Origin: Agaricus subrufescens
Lineage: Eukaryota; Basidiomycota; Agaricomycetes; Agaricales; Agaricaceae
DNA length: 64,000 nt
Assembly: GCA_029945375.1 (NCBI GenBank)
Contig: CM057059.1
Span: 1,488,001 to 1,552,000 of the forward strand
Reading direction: 5' to 3'
Shown here: positions 1-10,660 of the stretch, in pieces
Layout: each line of letters starts with the position of its first letter
Numbering within the stretch: the stretch's first letter is position 1
The notes under the pieces: generated by a model
Database searches by the model: none
What the model was told of the DNA's origin: nothing
The model's input: only the letters and a program-made list of their open reading frames with translations
Program-made: the position numbers and the translations under genes

Positions 1-530
1 CGAGTGCGCTGCATCGTGCCCGCTTCGCAGGCTGTCCCTCCCCAGCCTCTGATTCATCAGAGCTCCCCGAAAAGGTACCCTCGCGCAACGATCGCTTCCG
101 CTTCTTTATTCGGTAGTCAAACCAGGGGTGTCGCATGTGGTTGTCGGCAGACCAGATCGACATGGAGATCATGCACTCGGCCGCTGACTGGCCAGCCTCC
201 TACCCAGCGCGACTCGACAAGTTCGCACGTTTGGCAAAACAGGGCCAAACACCGCGTAAAGAGGTGTGCTCACTGCTCACTTGTGAGCGGCTGGCATTAA
301 AGGTCAAACGGGCATCACCGAAGATTTTTCCCGTGCGAGACAAAATAATAAAAACATTCCTTTTGGGACTTATCTGATTCTATAAACTATGTAACAGAGA
401 CCATATAAGGAACACGTTGTTGAGCTTATGCTTGCGAAGCATGTCGTTGATACATTCTGCACTACAGGCACAAAGTCAGGCTTCGAGGATGCTGACAGCG
501 GTCTCACATCTATGGCACAGGTGGGTGGGG
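1..530. other. CpG-rich segment, no supported gene
   Basis: This stretch keeps many CG dinucleotides (for example around 1-110 and 160-300), unlike most of the window, so it is either young or unmethylated DNA. Short ORFs exist here (4-300 and 135-377 on the plus strand), but they overlap in different frames and show no domain I recognise. I do not call a gene. The part at 179-272 is a repeat annotated separately. The window edge truncates the segment. Confidence 0.5.
179..272 (+). repeat. Shared ~90-bp end-like repeat, copy 1 (CpG intact)
   Basis: The block begins CTGACTGGCCAGCCTCC, continues with TACCCAGCG and ends near AAAGAGGTGTGCTC. Diverged copies lie at 11458-11522, 40790-40866 and, inverted, at 48169-48253. 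The shared core is CCAG-x-CTCCTACCCAG followed by a GTTTGGC/GCCAAA-like stretch. This copy has the most CpG and may be the least decayed. Two of the other copies lie about 200 bp upstream of RecQ pseudogenes, so it may mark the end of a mobile unit; that is inference. Confidence 0.5.
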
Positions 531-537
531 CGGGCGG

Positions 538-642
538 GCCATCAGCAAAAGGTTCAGCTACTTGAAGCTACTTGAAGCTACTTGAGGGCTACTTGAAAAC
601 TCTCAAGTAGCTTCAAGTAGCCAAACCTTTTGCTGATGTGCC
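538..642. mobile_element. Foldback/MITE-like element, ~105 bp
   Basis: The ends are inverted repeats: the left end reads GGCCATCAGCAAAAGGTT and the right end is its near reverse complement (AAACCTTTTGCTGATG). The interior is itself palindromic, with tandem AGCTACTTGA units on the left answered by TCAAGTAGCT units on the right, so a single strand would fold into a long hairpin. The same left terminus followed by the same CTACTTGA units recurs at 19409. No clear target-site duplication was found. Confidence 0.55.
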
Positions 643-689
643 ACTCCATGATGTCTTTTCCTCAACTGCTTCTGTTCTATGAACTTATT

Positions 690-1368
690 GTAACCCTGAC
701 TTGTCTTCTTGAGCCATCAAGAGTGGGATCCAGAATGACATAGTCTTCCCAGCTCCTGTTGGTGCACACCCAATCACATCCCAACTGGCATACAATGCCT
801 TAGCAGTGTTACTTTCCCACCCTCATGAACTGTGTCACAAGACCTTAAAATTTTCTTTCCCCACACAGGGCTTGTGGATAATCACCCTATGTTTACTTCC
901 CAAGATCTCACAACTCCTTCCAATTTTGCTTCATGCAACCTGCCATGACAAGCAACAGAGAACCCCTTCCATTAAGACATATTCTGATGGCAAAAACCTC
1001 AGCATATTGCAAATCATTTCCAGTTAACCCCACAGACTAGTGCCCTTCATTTTGTATACTGTACTTCTCAGCTTTGTGTCAGATCTCCCAGCCAGACCCA
1101 AATTGAATGCTTGTTTGCCACTGCCACCACTGCCAGAGTCAGGAAAATGCTGCTGGAATATGATTGCATCCCACAATGTAGTCTTTAAAGGAGTCAGTTT
1201 TACATCTTTCCAGCCAGATTGCATGCTTGGGGATGTCAATCCTCTGGTGTCACTAGCATCATTGTCAGATGCACACCCCCCCAGCTTAATCCAGTGTCAA
1301 CATGTGAAATGCAATTGACCTCAATCTGGTACCAACATGGGCATTTATTAAATTGCTGAAGCACAAGC
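690..1368 (-). pseudogene. RecQ-type helicase pseudogene 1, part downstream of the Gypsy-1 insertion
   Basis: On the minus strand, roughly 835-700 translates to an AKALYA...DVIGCAPTGAGKT..FWIPLLMAQED segment, the Walker A (motif I) region of a RecQ-like DNA helicase; it ends at a TAA near 704. Further upstream, at about 1368-1325, lies QFNKCPCWYQIEV, the conserved N-terminal motif of the same mushroom family, matching the paralogue at 41077-43528. Between the two parts about 490 bp is unexplained and may be an intron or another insertion. The N-terminus continues at 11204-11250, on the other side of Gypsy-1. The C-terminal helicase motifs are absent, so this is a fragment. Confidence 0.6.
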
Positions 1369-1660
1369 TGTTATGATCTATTTCTGTTATTGTCCCCCTG
1401 ACCCAGGACCATATGCTACTTCCCCATTTATGTACTTGCCTCCCATGTTTACTCAGCACTGTTCCCATCATTAGTCAGACACCTCAGGTATACTTACTCA
1501 GCCCAACTTCTCCTTCTATTATTAGGTAGTCGACTTGTCTATAAGTAGTGTAGTTATACTCTGTATTTCCTTATGCTTTACCAACTTGCTATATTCCCTT
1601 ATTGCCTTCAAGTCTTTGCCTTAAGTTGCAACCTGAGCTAATTGCTATAAGGTCATAACA
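1369..1660 (+). repeat. Gypsy-1 5' LTR (292 bp)
   Basis: It begins TGTTATGATC and ends GGTCATAACA, and matches the 3' LTR at 10673-11203 once the MITE is removed (292 bp each). A TATAC motif at 1555-1559 lies about 20 bp before ATGCTTTACCAA (1573-1584). That segment is complementary to the sequence just after the LTR, so it may be the transcript start that primes reverse transcription. Confidence 0.88.
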
Positions 1661-1672
1661 TTTGGTAAAGTG
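1661..1672 (+). promoter_or_regulatory. Gypsy-1 primer-binding site, self-priming type
   Basis: TTTGGTAAAGTG directly follows the 5' LTR. It does not resemble a tRNA 3' end (no TGG at position 1). Its reverse complement, CACTTTACCAAA, matches the LTR segment CACTTTACCAA at 11117-11127 over 11 nt. An 11-nt match between the mRNA 5' end and the PBS is how Tf1/sushi-class elements prime themselves. Gypsy-2 shows the same relationship. Confidence 0.55.
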
Positions 1673-1807
1673 TTGTAAAGCTCACTTTGCAGGAAGACCT
1701 CTAGTCATTGAGGCAAGAACCCACTAGGCTTGGTATATGAGCACAGACAACACAGAACTATTTGGAATCAATTTTGAGACACTTTTCTATGAAGGACACT
1801 GAAGCGG

Positions 1808-2162
1808 AAACAGATTTGAAACCCTCAGACATGAGGATGACCAGGAAACAGAACCCTCATCTGAAAACAACAAACAAGAAACAGAGGAACCAGACCCAGT
1901 GCAAATACCAAAGAACACCCCACTCAACGAAGACCTAAATTGACTAGCAAGAGAACTCAAAGAACTAGAACTAAGAGAAATGACAAGCAACAACACTGAG
2001 GCCAAGTCAACCAACATGATCAACCACAAGGATGTTATGGAACCAGGATTTTTCAATGGAGATAGGAACAAATTCAACGACTGGTGGAGAGGAATGGAAA
2101 TTTTCCTCAAATTCAGCAAATACGACAACACAGACTTGGAAATTCTTTTTGTCACCAACTGT
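1808..2162 (+). pseudogene. Gypsy-1 gag, part 1
   Basis: This is the N-terminal part of Gag, ending in the capsid-like segment KFNDWWRGMEIFLKF. It aligns residue by residue with Gag of Gypsy-2. An in-frame TGA at 1941-1943 faces CAA (Gln) in Gypsy-2. The true start is unclear: both copies have a TGA just upstream of 1808, so the original protein may have begun further 5'. The reading is cut at 2162 by a solo LTR and resumes at 3541. Confidence 0.75.
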
Positions 2163-3540
2163 TGAAGAGACTAGATCAGTGTGAATGTGGAAAATAAAAT
2201 ATAAAAATATAAAATTGAATGCAAATGCAACCCTTTGAATTACACCGAGTCTCGAGTGCAGTTCGTGGGGAGAATAAATCAGAAAGAAAGTGAAAGTAAG
2301 CATCTCGATTAAGTATTAAATGAGAATAGGGGTAGAATAGAAATGTGAAACAAGTCTTGACTGAATAGAGACCTCTTCCAGACCTATGCCATTTTGATTA
2401 GAACCTTCGCAACAAGTGGCTAAGCTCATGACGACTGTCCTCAATAGGATGGGTTAGACACCTATCTAGGAGGGGTAGTGAGTCCACCCTGGTGATGCCT
2501 CAACAAACTCGGAGAGCCTTGACCTGCCTTTGTGCTTCAAGACAGACTGCAAGACAAGTTGAGCTAGCACCAAATGCTATTGCAATCCTATTAGACCAGT
2601 GAAGATACTCTCTCGAGCAGAACACAAGTTCTTCCAAGTTGAGAAAGAACTTTAAGAAATGCTTAGAACACTGCAAAGTTCAACCAAACTCGATTTCACT
2701 TGCACAGCGCTTGGGCAAAGATTCGATCCTGAACCTCATCCTTGACTGGCGACTATATATGATACACAATAAAAAACTGAGACAAAATAAACAAATATGA
2801 AACAAATAACCCAGTCCGTATCCAGTGCTGAATGGGTATAGCCTCCTTGACTCTTCTTCCACCACCAATCAACAGTCTCGACTATTCAGTCTCCTCAACT
2901 GAACATTGCACTTGTCTAATCTCCCGCTCCTCATTGGCTAACAAGCTTCCATCCCTAGACTCTAGTCTAGAAACCCTCGAGCCTTATCCCCCACTGATCA
3001 ATCTGTCGATAAGATGTCCTCAATTAGACTAAGCCTCTATCTTGCCTTTAGTTGCTTCGAGATTATCACTATTACTGCCTGATCCTGAGTCTCGACCAAT
3101 AATTCCAACAGCCTTGCTTCAATTCATTCAGTCTTGACATGTGTGAATCACCCATTTCCTAGCCTTTCCATATCAGGCAGGTAGTAGTTATAGATTCAGT
3201 CTAGCATAAGGTCCGCTAAAGGAACCGCACTCCGCTAAGTCCTCGAGCCATCCCATAGCCAGTCTCAATGATAATCCCCAATAAAGTCTCCCTAGACTCA
3301 ACCTTGAGACTTCCATTTTAAAGTCCTCGAACGCAATTATATTTCCCCTAACAGTACAGTTTTCCTGCTAAGAACCATGGATGCAATCTCAACTGATCCC
3401 TAGTTTGCCCTGTCTTCACACATGTCCTCAACCAATCTCATTACTAACAGGGTGATTGATTACTCTTTCTTGAGTCTAATATGTACACCTAGCCGCATTA
3501 AATGTACATTTTCATGCATTAAACGGCTGGGGCCATAACA
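2163..3540 (+). mobile_element. Solo LTR A of the TGAAGAGAC...CCATAACA family (1378 bp)
   Basis: The unit begins TGAAGAGACTAG, ends GGGGCCATAACA and is flanked by CTGT (2159-2162) and CCGT (3541-3544), a 4-bp duplication differing by one CpG transition. Removing it restores the gag reading. No coding region or second LTR is present, so I call it a solo LTR. Related copies are B, C and F in the same orientation and D, E, G and H in reverse. The strand given is arbitrary because the transcription direction is not settled. Confidence 0.8.
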
Positions 3541-3855
3541 CCGTCTAAGAGGAGAAATCCCAGGATGGTTTTCCAAACAATGGGAAAACAAAATCATCAA
3601 GTCCAATGACACCACAGATTGGAAAACCTTTGCTGAAGAAATTGTGGAAGCTTTCTCACCTGGAGATGAGCAACAGATCACTAAAGATAAGATCGAAACC
3701 TTCAAACAAGGAAACCTTCACACCAACGACTTCCTTGTCAAGTTCACCGCTCTCATCCATCAATCTAAATCTAGCAAAGATCATGTGCTCTACCTCCTGA
3801 AACAGCACACCAGATCAGATGTCATCCACACTATTTTGGGATACCCCCCATCCAC
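3541..3855 (+). pseudogene. Gypsy-1 gag, part 2
   Basis: This is the middle of Gag, carrying the segments EAFSPGDEQQITKDKIE and SKDHVLYLLKQHTRSD, which align closely with 17700-17400 of Gypsy-2. It lies between two solo LTRs. The reading frame within the piece is open. Confidence 0.78.
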
Positions 3856-5251
3856 TGAAGAGACTAGATTGGTGTGAATGTGGAAAATAAAATATAAAAA
3901 ATATAAAATATAAAAAATATAAAATCAAATGCGAATGCAACCCTTTGAATTACACCGAGTCTCGAGTGTGGTTCATGGGGAGAATAAATCAGAAAGAAAG
4001 TGAAAGTAAGCATCTCAGTTAAGTATTAAATGAAAATAGGGGTAGAATAGAAATGTGAAACAAGTCTCAACTGAATAGAGACCTCTTCCAAACCTATGCC
4101 GTTTCGATTAGAACCTTTGCAACGAGTGGCTAAGCTCGCAACAACTGTCCTCAATAGGATGGGTTAGACACCTATCTGGGAGGGGTAGCGAGTCTGCCCT
4201 AGTGATGCCTCAACAAACTCAGAGAGCCTTGACCTGCCTTCGCGCTTTGAGACAGACTGCAAGACAAGTTGAGCTAGCACCAAATGCTATCATGATCCTA
4301 TTAGACCAGTGAAGATACTCTCTCGAGCAGAACACAAGTCCTTCCAAGTTGAGAAAGAACTTTAGAAATGCTTAGAACACTGCGAAGTTCAACCAAACTT
4401 GATTTCACTTGCACAGCACTTGGGCAAAGATTCAATGCCGAACCTTGTCCTCAACTGGCAACTATGTATGATACACAATAAAAAAACTGAGACAAAATAA
4501 ACAAATATGAAACAAATAACCCAGTCCGTATCCAGCACTGAATGGGTATAGTCTCCTCGACTCATCTTTCTCCACCAATCAACAGTCTCGACTATTCAGT
4601 CTCCTCGACCAAACATCGCACTTGTCTAATCTCCTGCTCCTCATTGGCTAATGAGTTTCCAACCCTAAACCCTAGTCTAGAAACTCTCGAGGCGCATCCC
4701 CCACTGATTATCCCGTCGATAAGATGTCCTCAATTAGACTAAGCTTCTATCTTGCCTTTAGTTGCTTCGAGATTATCACTATTACTGCCTGATCCAGAGT
4801 CTTGATTGACAATTCCAACAGTCTTGCTTCAGGTTAATTCAGTCTTGACATGTGTGATTCACTTATTGCCTAGCCCTTCTCCATTAGGCAGGTAGTAGCT
4901 ATTAATCCAGCCTAGCATAAGGTCCACTAAAGAAACCACACTCCGCTAAGTCCTCGAGCCATCCCATAACCCGTCTCGATGAGGTTTCCCAATACAGTTT
5001 CCCTAGACTCAGTCTCGAGACTCCTGTTTTAAAGTCCTCAAATGTGATTATATTTCCCCTAACAGTACAGTTTTCCTGTTAGGAATTGCAGATGCAATCT
5101 TGACTGTTCCCTAGGTCAACCTCTCTTCACACATGTCCTTGACTGAGCTTATCTCTAACTGGGTGACCAATTGTTCATTCTCGAACTTAATATGTACACT
5201 TAGCTGCATTAAACATATATTTTCATGCGTAAAACGGCTGGGGCCGTAACA
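3856..5251 (+). mobile_element. Solo LTR B (about 1.4 kb)
   Basis: Same family and orientation as LTR A, starting TGAAGAGACTAG and ending GGGGCCGTAACA. The flanks are CCAC (3852-3855) and CCGC (5252-5255), again a 4-bp duplication with one CpG transition. A short duplication of the AAATATAAAAT stretch near the left end makes this copy slightly longer. It is the second independent hit of this family in the same gag gene. Confidence 0.8.
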
Positions 5252-5649
5252 CCGCCATTCCTACTTCCCTCAAAGGATGGATCACTGCCATAGGATCCAT
5301 AGGAAAAGGTTGGGAATCCACCGAAAAATGAAGAAACAATCAATGTACTGCTACCGGAGTCACTTATGGAGGAGACAGACAACCCATGGAGATTGGAGCC
5401 AGGAAACTGGAATAGTCTGCTGATGGAAAGCCCAAATGCCTTAAATGTGGCAAATTTGGACACATCAAGAAGGAATGCCAACCCGGATCATACAGATCTA
5501 ACATTGAATGCTATAATTGTGGCAAACCAGGCCACATTGCCAAAGTCTGCTGAAGCCCCAAGAAACAAACCAAGATTTGTGCCATTACCTCTGGAGAGGA
5601 AGGAAATGCTGAAGAAACTCAGCAGGATTTTCCCAAAGGTTTGGAGTAG
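5252..5649 (+). pseudogene. Gypsy-1 gag, part 3 (two CCHC zinc knuckles)
   Basis: This is the C-terminal part of Gag. Two CCHC knuckles are readable: CLKCGKFGHIKKEC and CYNCGKPGHIAKVC, nucleic-acid-binding motifs of nucleocapsid. In-frame TGA codons at 5329-5331 and 5551-5553 face CAA in Gypsy-2. The gag frame ends at TAG 5647-5649, and Gypsy-2 has the TAG at the equivalent place, so this stop looks native. The protease frame is -1 relative to gag. Confidence 0.8.
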
Positions 5650-6347
5650 GCATGAACTCACGAACCAATGTATCTAGTCATATGAGAAATTGATATGTTT
5701 GCCCCCAGAAATGACTAGGAGTGCAGGAGTTACTACTCAAACCTGAAATCACCAAACCTAATGGAGAAACATTCCAAGCCAAAACCATGCTTGATTCTGG
5801 ATGTACCCACACCTGCATCGACAAACAAATGGTTCACAAACAGAAAATCCCCACCTATAAACTCAAATGTCCTATTTTAGCAACCAACGCCAATGGAACC
5901 CCAAGTGGAAAGGAACCAATTACCAAATTTGTCAACCTGGACCTAAATATCGAAGGACACCAAGAATCAATTGATGCTGTAGTAGCAGAACTAGACTCAG
6001 CAGATATCTTCATTGGACATGACTGGTTAATCAAACACAACCTGGAAATTAACTGGAACAGAGGAACCATAACCTTCTCAAGATGCCCACCTGAATGCTT
6101 GATCAGACATACCAATTTCTCACTACTGGAACACTTACAACGCCTCCAAACAAAATGGGAAGACTTTGAAGAGGAAAAAGAACCTGACCCCACAAACCCC
6201 TCGATCTACTGGACTATATGCGACCCTACACCCACCTTTTCAACCGAAAAAACTTCAACAAACTACCTGAACAAACTCAATGGGACCACGAGGTCAACCT
6301 ACTACCAGATGCCCCTACCGAAATCAATGCCAAGGTCTATGAGATGA
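5640..6347 (+). pseudogene. Gypsy-1 protease region (pro)
   Basis: This is a retropepsin-type aspartic protease. The active-site triad reads TMLDSGCTHTCID, followed downstream by DSADIFIGHDWLIKHN. It lies in the -1 frame relative to gag and in turn is +1 relative to RT. The upstream part of the frame contains TGA codons, including 5712-5714 (CAA in Gypsy-2). The frame stays open past the start of the RT frame, to 6347. The protein would cleave Gag-Pol. Confidence 0.78.
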
Positions 6348-9138
6348 CCCCAAAGGAGGAAATTGAACTCAATAAATTCCTGGACAAAAACCTTGCCACT
6401 AAATGCATCCGACCCTCCAAGAGTCCTTACACTGCCCCATGCTTTTTTGTTCCTAAGAAGGACAGATCACTAAGATTATGCCAGGACTACCACAAACTTA
6501 ACATGGTCACTACCAAGGACAAAACCCCCCTACCACTATCAGCAAAGTAATTGGGAAACTGAAACACACTAAATATTTCAATAAACTCGACATCATCTGG
6601 GGTTACAACAATGTACAAATCAAGGAAGGAGACAAATGGAAAGGTGCTATTCTCACTAATCACAGACTTTTCAAACCCACAGTAATGTTCTTTGGAATGT
6701 GTAACTTCCCAGCCACCTTCTCTTGCTGGATGACCACCATCTTCTGTGAAATGATCCAAGACGGTTCATTGGTCAATTACAACATAGACAATTTCACCAT
6801 TCCTGCCAACTCCCTAGCTGAACTCAAAGAATGAACACTACATTTCCTAAAAATAGCAGACGAAAACAACCTATGCTTCAAGCAAACCAAATGCAAATTC
6901 AATGTGACCCAAATCTCAATGCTCGGAATGGTCATTGGTGATGGCCAAGCAAGCATGGAATCCGAGAAGGTCGAATCTGTTTGAAACTGGAAAAACCCAA
7001 CCTGTGTAAAGGACATTGAATGGTTCATAGGCTTTGCAAACTTTTACCGGCGTTTCATCCAAGACTTTAGCACTCTCGCTGCACCACTCAATGCCTTGAA
7101 GGGAGGTAAAGTACCAAAACCCTGGAAATGGACCACCAAGGAACAAAACACCTTTGAAGCCATCAAGATGGCCATCACCAATGAACCTGTCCTAGCTCTA
7201 CCTGACAATGAAGGAAAATTCAGACTCAAAACTGACACATCCAATGTAGGAATTGGAGCAGTCCTATCCCAAGAACAAGAAGGAAAATGGCACCCAGTCG
7301 CCTTCATGTCTAAAGCCCTCACCGATGCAGAAAAGAACTACAAAATCTATGACAAGGAACTCCTCGCCATCGTCAAAGCAATCAAGAACTGGAGACACTA
7401 CCTGTTGGATGCCAAACATCAGTTTGAAATTTGGACCAATCATGAAAATCTCAAATACTTCCACAAACCACAAAAACTGAATGCCCATCAAGCCAGATGG
7501 TATCTCATGCTCCAAGAATACGACTACTTACTTTGACATATCCCTGGCAAAATGAATGTCAAGGCCAATATTTTATCCAGACTTTTCCAACACGACTCCC
7601 CTGAACAGGAAACCCAGATTGAGATGTTCAAAGACTGCATGATTTTACAAACCCTATCAGATATCCCCACCTCACTAGAAACCACCATGCTCCTAAATCA
7701 AAACTTCTCTATATCCACAACCCCCGATATCCTAAAACAAATCAAGAATTCCCCCCACCATGAACACCGTGTCACTCAAGAAAAAAACAAGAGGCCCAAC
7801 CAATTCTGGGAAGAAAACAGAGTTATTTATTGAAACGGAAGAATCTATGTACCGGACGAACCAGGACTTCGAGAATCCATACTCCTGGATCATCATAACC
7901 CACCCAACATTGGACATCCCGGATCCTACTGCATGCTCAAACTTGTAAAATGAACTTTCTGGTGGCCCACAATCAAAACAGACATCAAAAGATTTGTCAA
8001 AGGATGTACCAAATGCCAGAAGAACAAGATAAATTGACAATCCGGTCACACGCCCCTCAAACCACTACCCATCCCTGAAGCACCATGGCAAGAAATCTCC
8101 ATAGACATGATAGGACCTTTACCTAAATCCAAGGATCACGATGCCGTACTTGTAGTAGTCAACTGATTCTCTAAAATGATCCACCTCATTCCCACCAAAA
8201 CCTCTCTCATGTCTAAACAGCTAGCCAAAATCTACAAGAAGGACATCTGGCGCATGCACGGAATCCTGAAACACATTATCAGCAATTGTGGCCCCCAGTT
8301 CACCTCCAAATTCATGAAAGAACTCTGTTCCGCCTTGGGAATTGAAAGAAACTTGTCCACAGCCTACCACCCCCAGACCGATGGCCAAACTGAGAGGATT
8401 AATCAAGAGATAGAATCCTACCTGCAAAACTTTGTCAACTACAAACAAAATGATTGGGCAAAATGGCTTTCCACAGCTGAATTTCAATACAACGACAAAA
8501 CCCACACTGCCACCAAACAAACCCCATTTTTCCTTACATATGGTATCCACCCATGGAAAGGAAACCTAACCACTAACTCAGTTAATCCCCTCACCAACAA
8601 ATTCACCTCGGAATTAGTTAAAACCTGAAACAAAGCACGAGCTGCACTAGAAGAATACAACTCCACCATGTCTGAACATGGAAATCTGAAATGGCAGAGG
8701 AATCCCTTACTCAAAGGAGACTTCACCTTCCTAGAAGCAACAAACATACAATCAAACTGCCCATCAGGAAAAATGGACAACAAACGATATGGACCTTTTG
8801 AGATTCTGGAACCCATTGGAGAAACATCTTTCTGCCTAAAAATACCTGAAACCTGGGCCATACATGACATCTTCCATTCCTTGCTTCTCACCAAATTCAA
8901 CAAACCCGAATTCAACTGTCAAAAGACTCCACCTCCACCTCCCCCAGATATTATTAATAATGAAGAAGCATACAAAGTAGAGGAAATCTGTGGACATAGG
9001 AAAAAAGGCCGAGGAACTCAATACCTGGTACACTGGAATGGATATGACAACTCCAAGGATACCTGGCAATCAGCAAATGACCTTGAGAACACACAAGACC
9101 TTCTATCCAAATATAGAAAACACAACAACCTTCTGTGA
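6188..9138 (+). pseudogene. Gypsy-1 pol: RT, RNase H, integrase, chromodomain
   Basis: Order: RT ([20 protein letters not shown] near 6450; palm motif near 6775), RNase H (about 7096-7536, with LKTDTSNVGIGAVLSQ), integrase zinc region (H..H..C..C near 7880-8025), catalytic core (SIDMIGPLP near 8100; HPQTDGQTERINQEIESYL near 8370) and a C-terminal chromodomain (YLVHWNGYDNSKDTW near 9030). A 1-nt deletion near 6535 shifts the frame; Gypsy-2 lacks it. In-frame TGAs at 6832, 6982, 7831, 7951, 8035 and 8626 all face CAA in Gypsy-2. The RT box reads YNIDNF instead of YxDD, and the second integrase Asp reads Asn, so the copy is dead. Confidence 0.9.
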
Positions 9139-9202
9139 TATAAAAGGAAGCCCACATCCCAACTACCGGTATAGCATCGTCTATTGGTTCGAAGAAGACA
9201 TC

Positions 9203-9613
9203 ATGAGCACCCAACAAAACACCACTGAAACCACCACCACCACCACCAAACAAGAGGCTTATCACAACCTCATCATCGACTCATTCCAGAGCTCCACCAA
9301 ACAAGAGCTCATTGAAATCTACAGCGCAGTAATGGATGTGGACAATAGATATGCCCACACATACATCCCACTCATCTACGATCGGCCCAAGGGGGTAGAT
9401 GCCCCAACCCAGGAGGAGAAGGACCACATGGCAAAGGTCATGCGGAAGGAGAGGCAGTTGATCAAGAAGATAAAAAGGAAGTTAGAAATGATGGAAGAAG
9501 AATTGAGAGATCTCACTGAGGAGATTAACCCAAACACCCATGGTTGGGCCACTAATGGAACATGGGAGAATGGATGGGAAGCACAGGCTGGAGAAAACAA
9601 CCAGCAACAGTAG
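9203..9613 (+). CDS. Gypsy-1 ORF B: small coiled-coil accessory protein (136 aa)
   Basis: This ORF begins 65 nt after the chromodomain stop, in a different frame. It has a Thr-rich N-terminus, a conserved middle (TKQELIEIYSAVMDVDNRYA) and a Lys/Glu heptad-like helix at about residues 80-112 that predicts a coiled coil, followed by a Gly/Trp/Asn-rich tail. The Gypsy-2 equivalent (13429-13037) has one TGA where this copy has CAA. A remnant of the 3' part is visible in the third gypsy copy. I recognise no family. Its position after integrase and its conservation suggest an element-encoded accessory protein, possibly a partner of ORF C. Confidence 0.6.
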   Translation: MSTQQNTTETTTTTTKQEAYHNLIIDSFQSSTKQELIEIYSAVMDVDNRYAHTYIPLIYDRPKGVDAPTQEEKDHMAKVMRKERQLIKKIKRKLEMMEEELRDLTEEINPNTHGWATNGTWENGWEAQAGENNQQQ

Positions 9614-9641
9614 CCATTGCCTAATCAGGAGGAGGAAGTAG

Positions 9642-9648
9642 TATAAAA
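9642..9648 (+). promoter_or_regulatory. TATA box before ORF C
   Basis: TATAAAA lies 91 nt upstream of the ORF C ATG (9733). Gypsy-2 has TATAAAA at the identical distance (12995-13001, ATG at 12910), and the third copy has TATAAA 88 nt upstream. Conservation of both motif and spacing across diverged copies suggests a separate internal promoter. Confidence 0.5.
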
Positions 9649-9732
9649 AACAAACCATTTGTCACCTTTTGCTATCAGAATCTGCCTGCCATTTCCTACT
9701 CAAAGTACATTCCCATCCTCGAAGCACTAGTC

Positions 9733-10637
9733 ATGGACTCCTCCCTTCCACCACACATCCATGCCCTCTTTGACTAACATCCTCATGAGGATTATCTCAC
9801 CTCTGTCTACAATATCAACAAACATTGCACCCATCTCCTCCGCCTCCTACATTCACTTGGATACGTCTGAAACCTAGGAAGAACTCTACACAAAACCGCC
9901 ACTAACATTCACACCACCTGCCTCAATGCCATACAACCCATCCGCACTGTAGTAGGACATGACAATGACTCCACAAGGAATTTGGCACTATCTTGAAGAA
10001 CCTCGGACACATTATCCCCATGAACATTGAATATTGTGCCCACCAAATCTGTGTTGGCATCATCAACCACCTCAACTCCCTCCCTGACGTGGGAAATGAA
10101 CAAACCCGAAATGCTGCTAAATAAATGATTGAAACCTATCTTAAGTTCACCCCCACCAGACCAGCTACCCCCAACACCATCAAAGAACCCAAAGAACCAC
10201 TCCCCATACCCAACTACACCATAGTCATGTGCAATCACATGGACAAGGACTCTGACAAAGAAAACCAACCCCCCATACTGACCAAACAAACCAAAGTTAG
10301 CAACATCTCTGATCTCGACATCTTAGATGCGATCATCAAGTTGAAAACGTACCTTCAGAACATTCCCCCTTTCCCCAAACCAGTCAAATTCACACTCCCC
10401 TTCAATTACACCTTTGCCCATGCTGGAGACATTGAACACCGACCCGCCTATTGGGCAGTTATCCTGTCCACCCTGATGATGAACTTCGGAACTAAAGATA
10501 AATACAAGGGAGTACAACTCTGCTTCGTTAAAGCAGGTAACAACAATGCCCCCCACTTCATTGGTTTCAACAAAACTACCAATAAATGGATGATCTCTGA
10601 CAAGAAGGCCAAACTATTCATTGATATCACTGATTGA
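9733..10637 (+). pseudogene. Gypsy-1 ORF C: unknown accessory protein, decayed
   Basis: The ORF C product is about 300 aa in its undamaged form. The C-terminal half (10125-10637) is open and carries the best conserved segments: NYTFAHAGDIEHRPAYWAV and PHFIGFNKTTNKWMI. The N-terminal half has TAA near 9775, TGA at 9868-9870 (CAA in Gypsy-2), a 1-nt frameshift near 9985 and a TAA near 10122. No transmembrane segment or signal peptide is apparent, so it does not look like an envelope protein. The same protein is present in two other gypsy copies in this window. Function unknown. Confidence 0.62.
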
Positions 10638-10660
10638 TGCTTCTTGATGCTCAAAGCCTG

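Noticed and set aside
2832..3032. Recurrent ~66-codon ORF (MGI.SLT.L.PPINSLDYSVS) found in many places, e.g. 2832, 4542, 21952, 47297, 53341, 61892
   Set aside because: It is an open stretch inside the repeated solo LTR and keeps only LTR conservation, with no sign of coding constraint beyond the repeat.
2163..3540. DNA transposon or MITE explanation for the 1.38-kb repeats
   Set aside because: Ends are TG...CA without inverted repeats beyond that, with 4-bp duplications, which fits solo LTRs better.
5366..5677. 103-codon plus-strand ORF over the gag zinc knuckles
   Set aside because: It is a shadow frame; the CCHC knuckles are in another frame that aligns with Gypsy-2 Gag.
1941..9870. Alternative genetic code with TGA as a sense codon, suggested by many in-frame TGA in Gypsy-1
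   Set aside because: TGA positions face CAA or CGA in the sister copy, a CpG transition signature. Copia-1 has no internal TGA in 1669 codons, and TGA ends other ORFs such as the Gypsy-1 chromodomain ORF.
9139..10637. Envelope gene for the gypsy elements
   Set aside because: ORFs B and C lack a signal peptide, membrane anchor and cleavage motif, so an env label is not justified.
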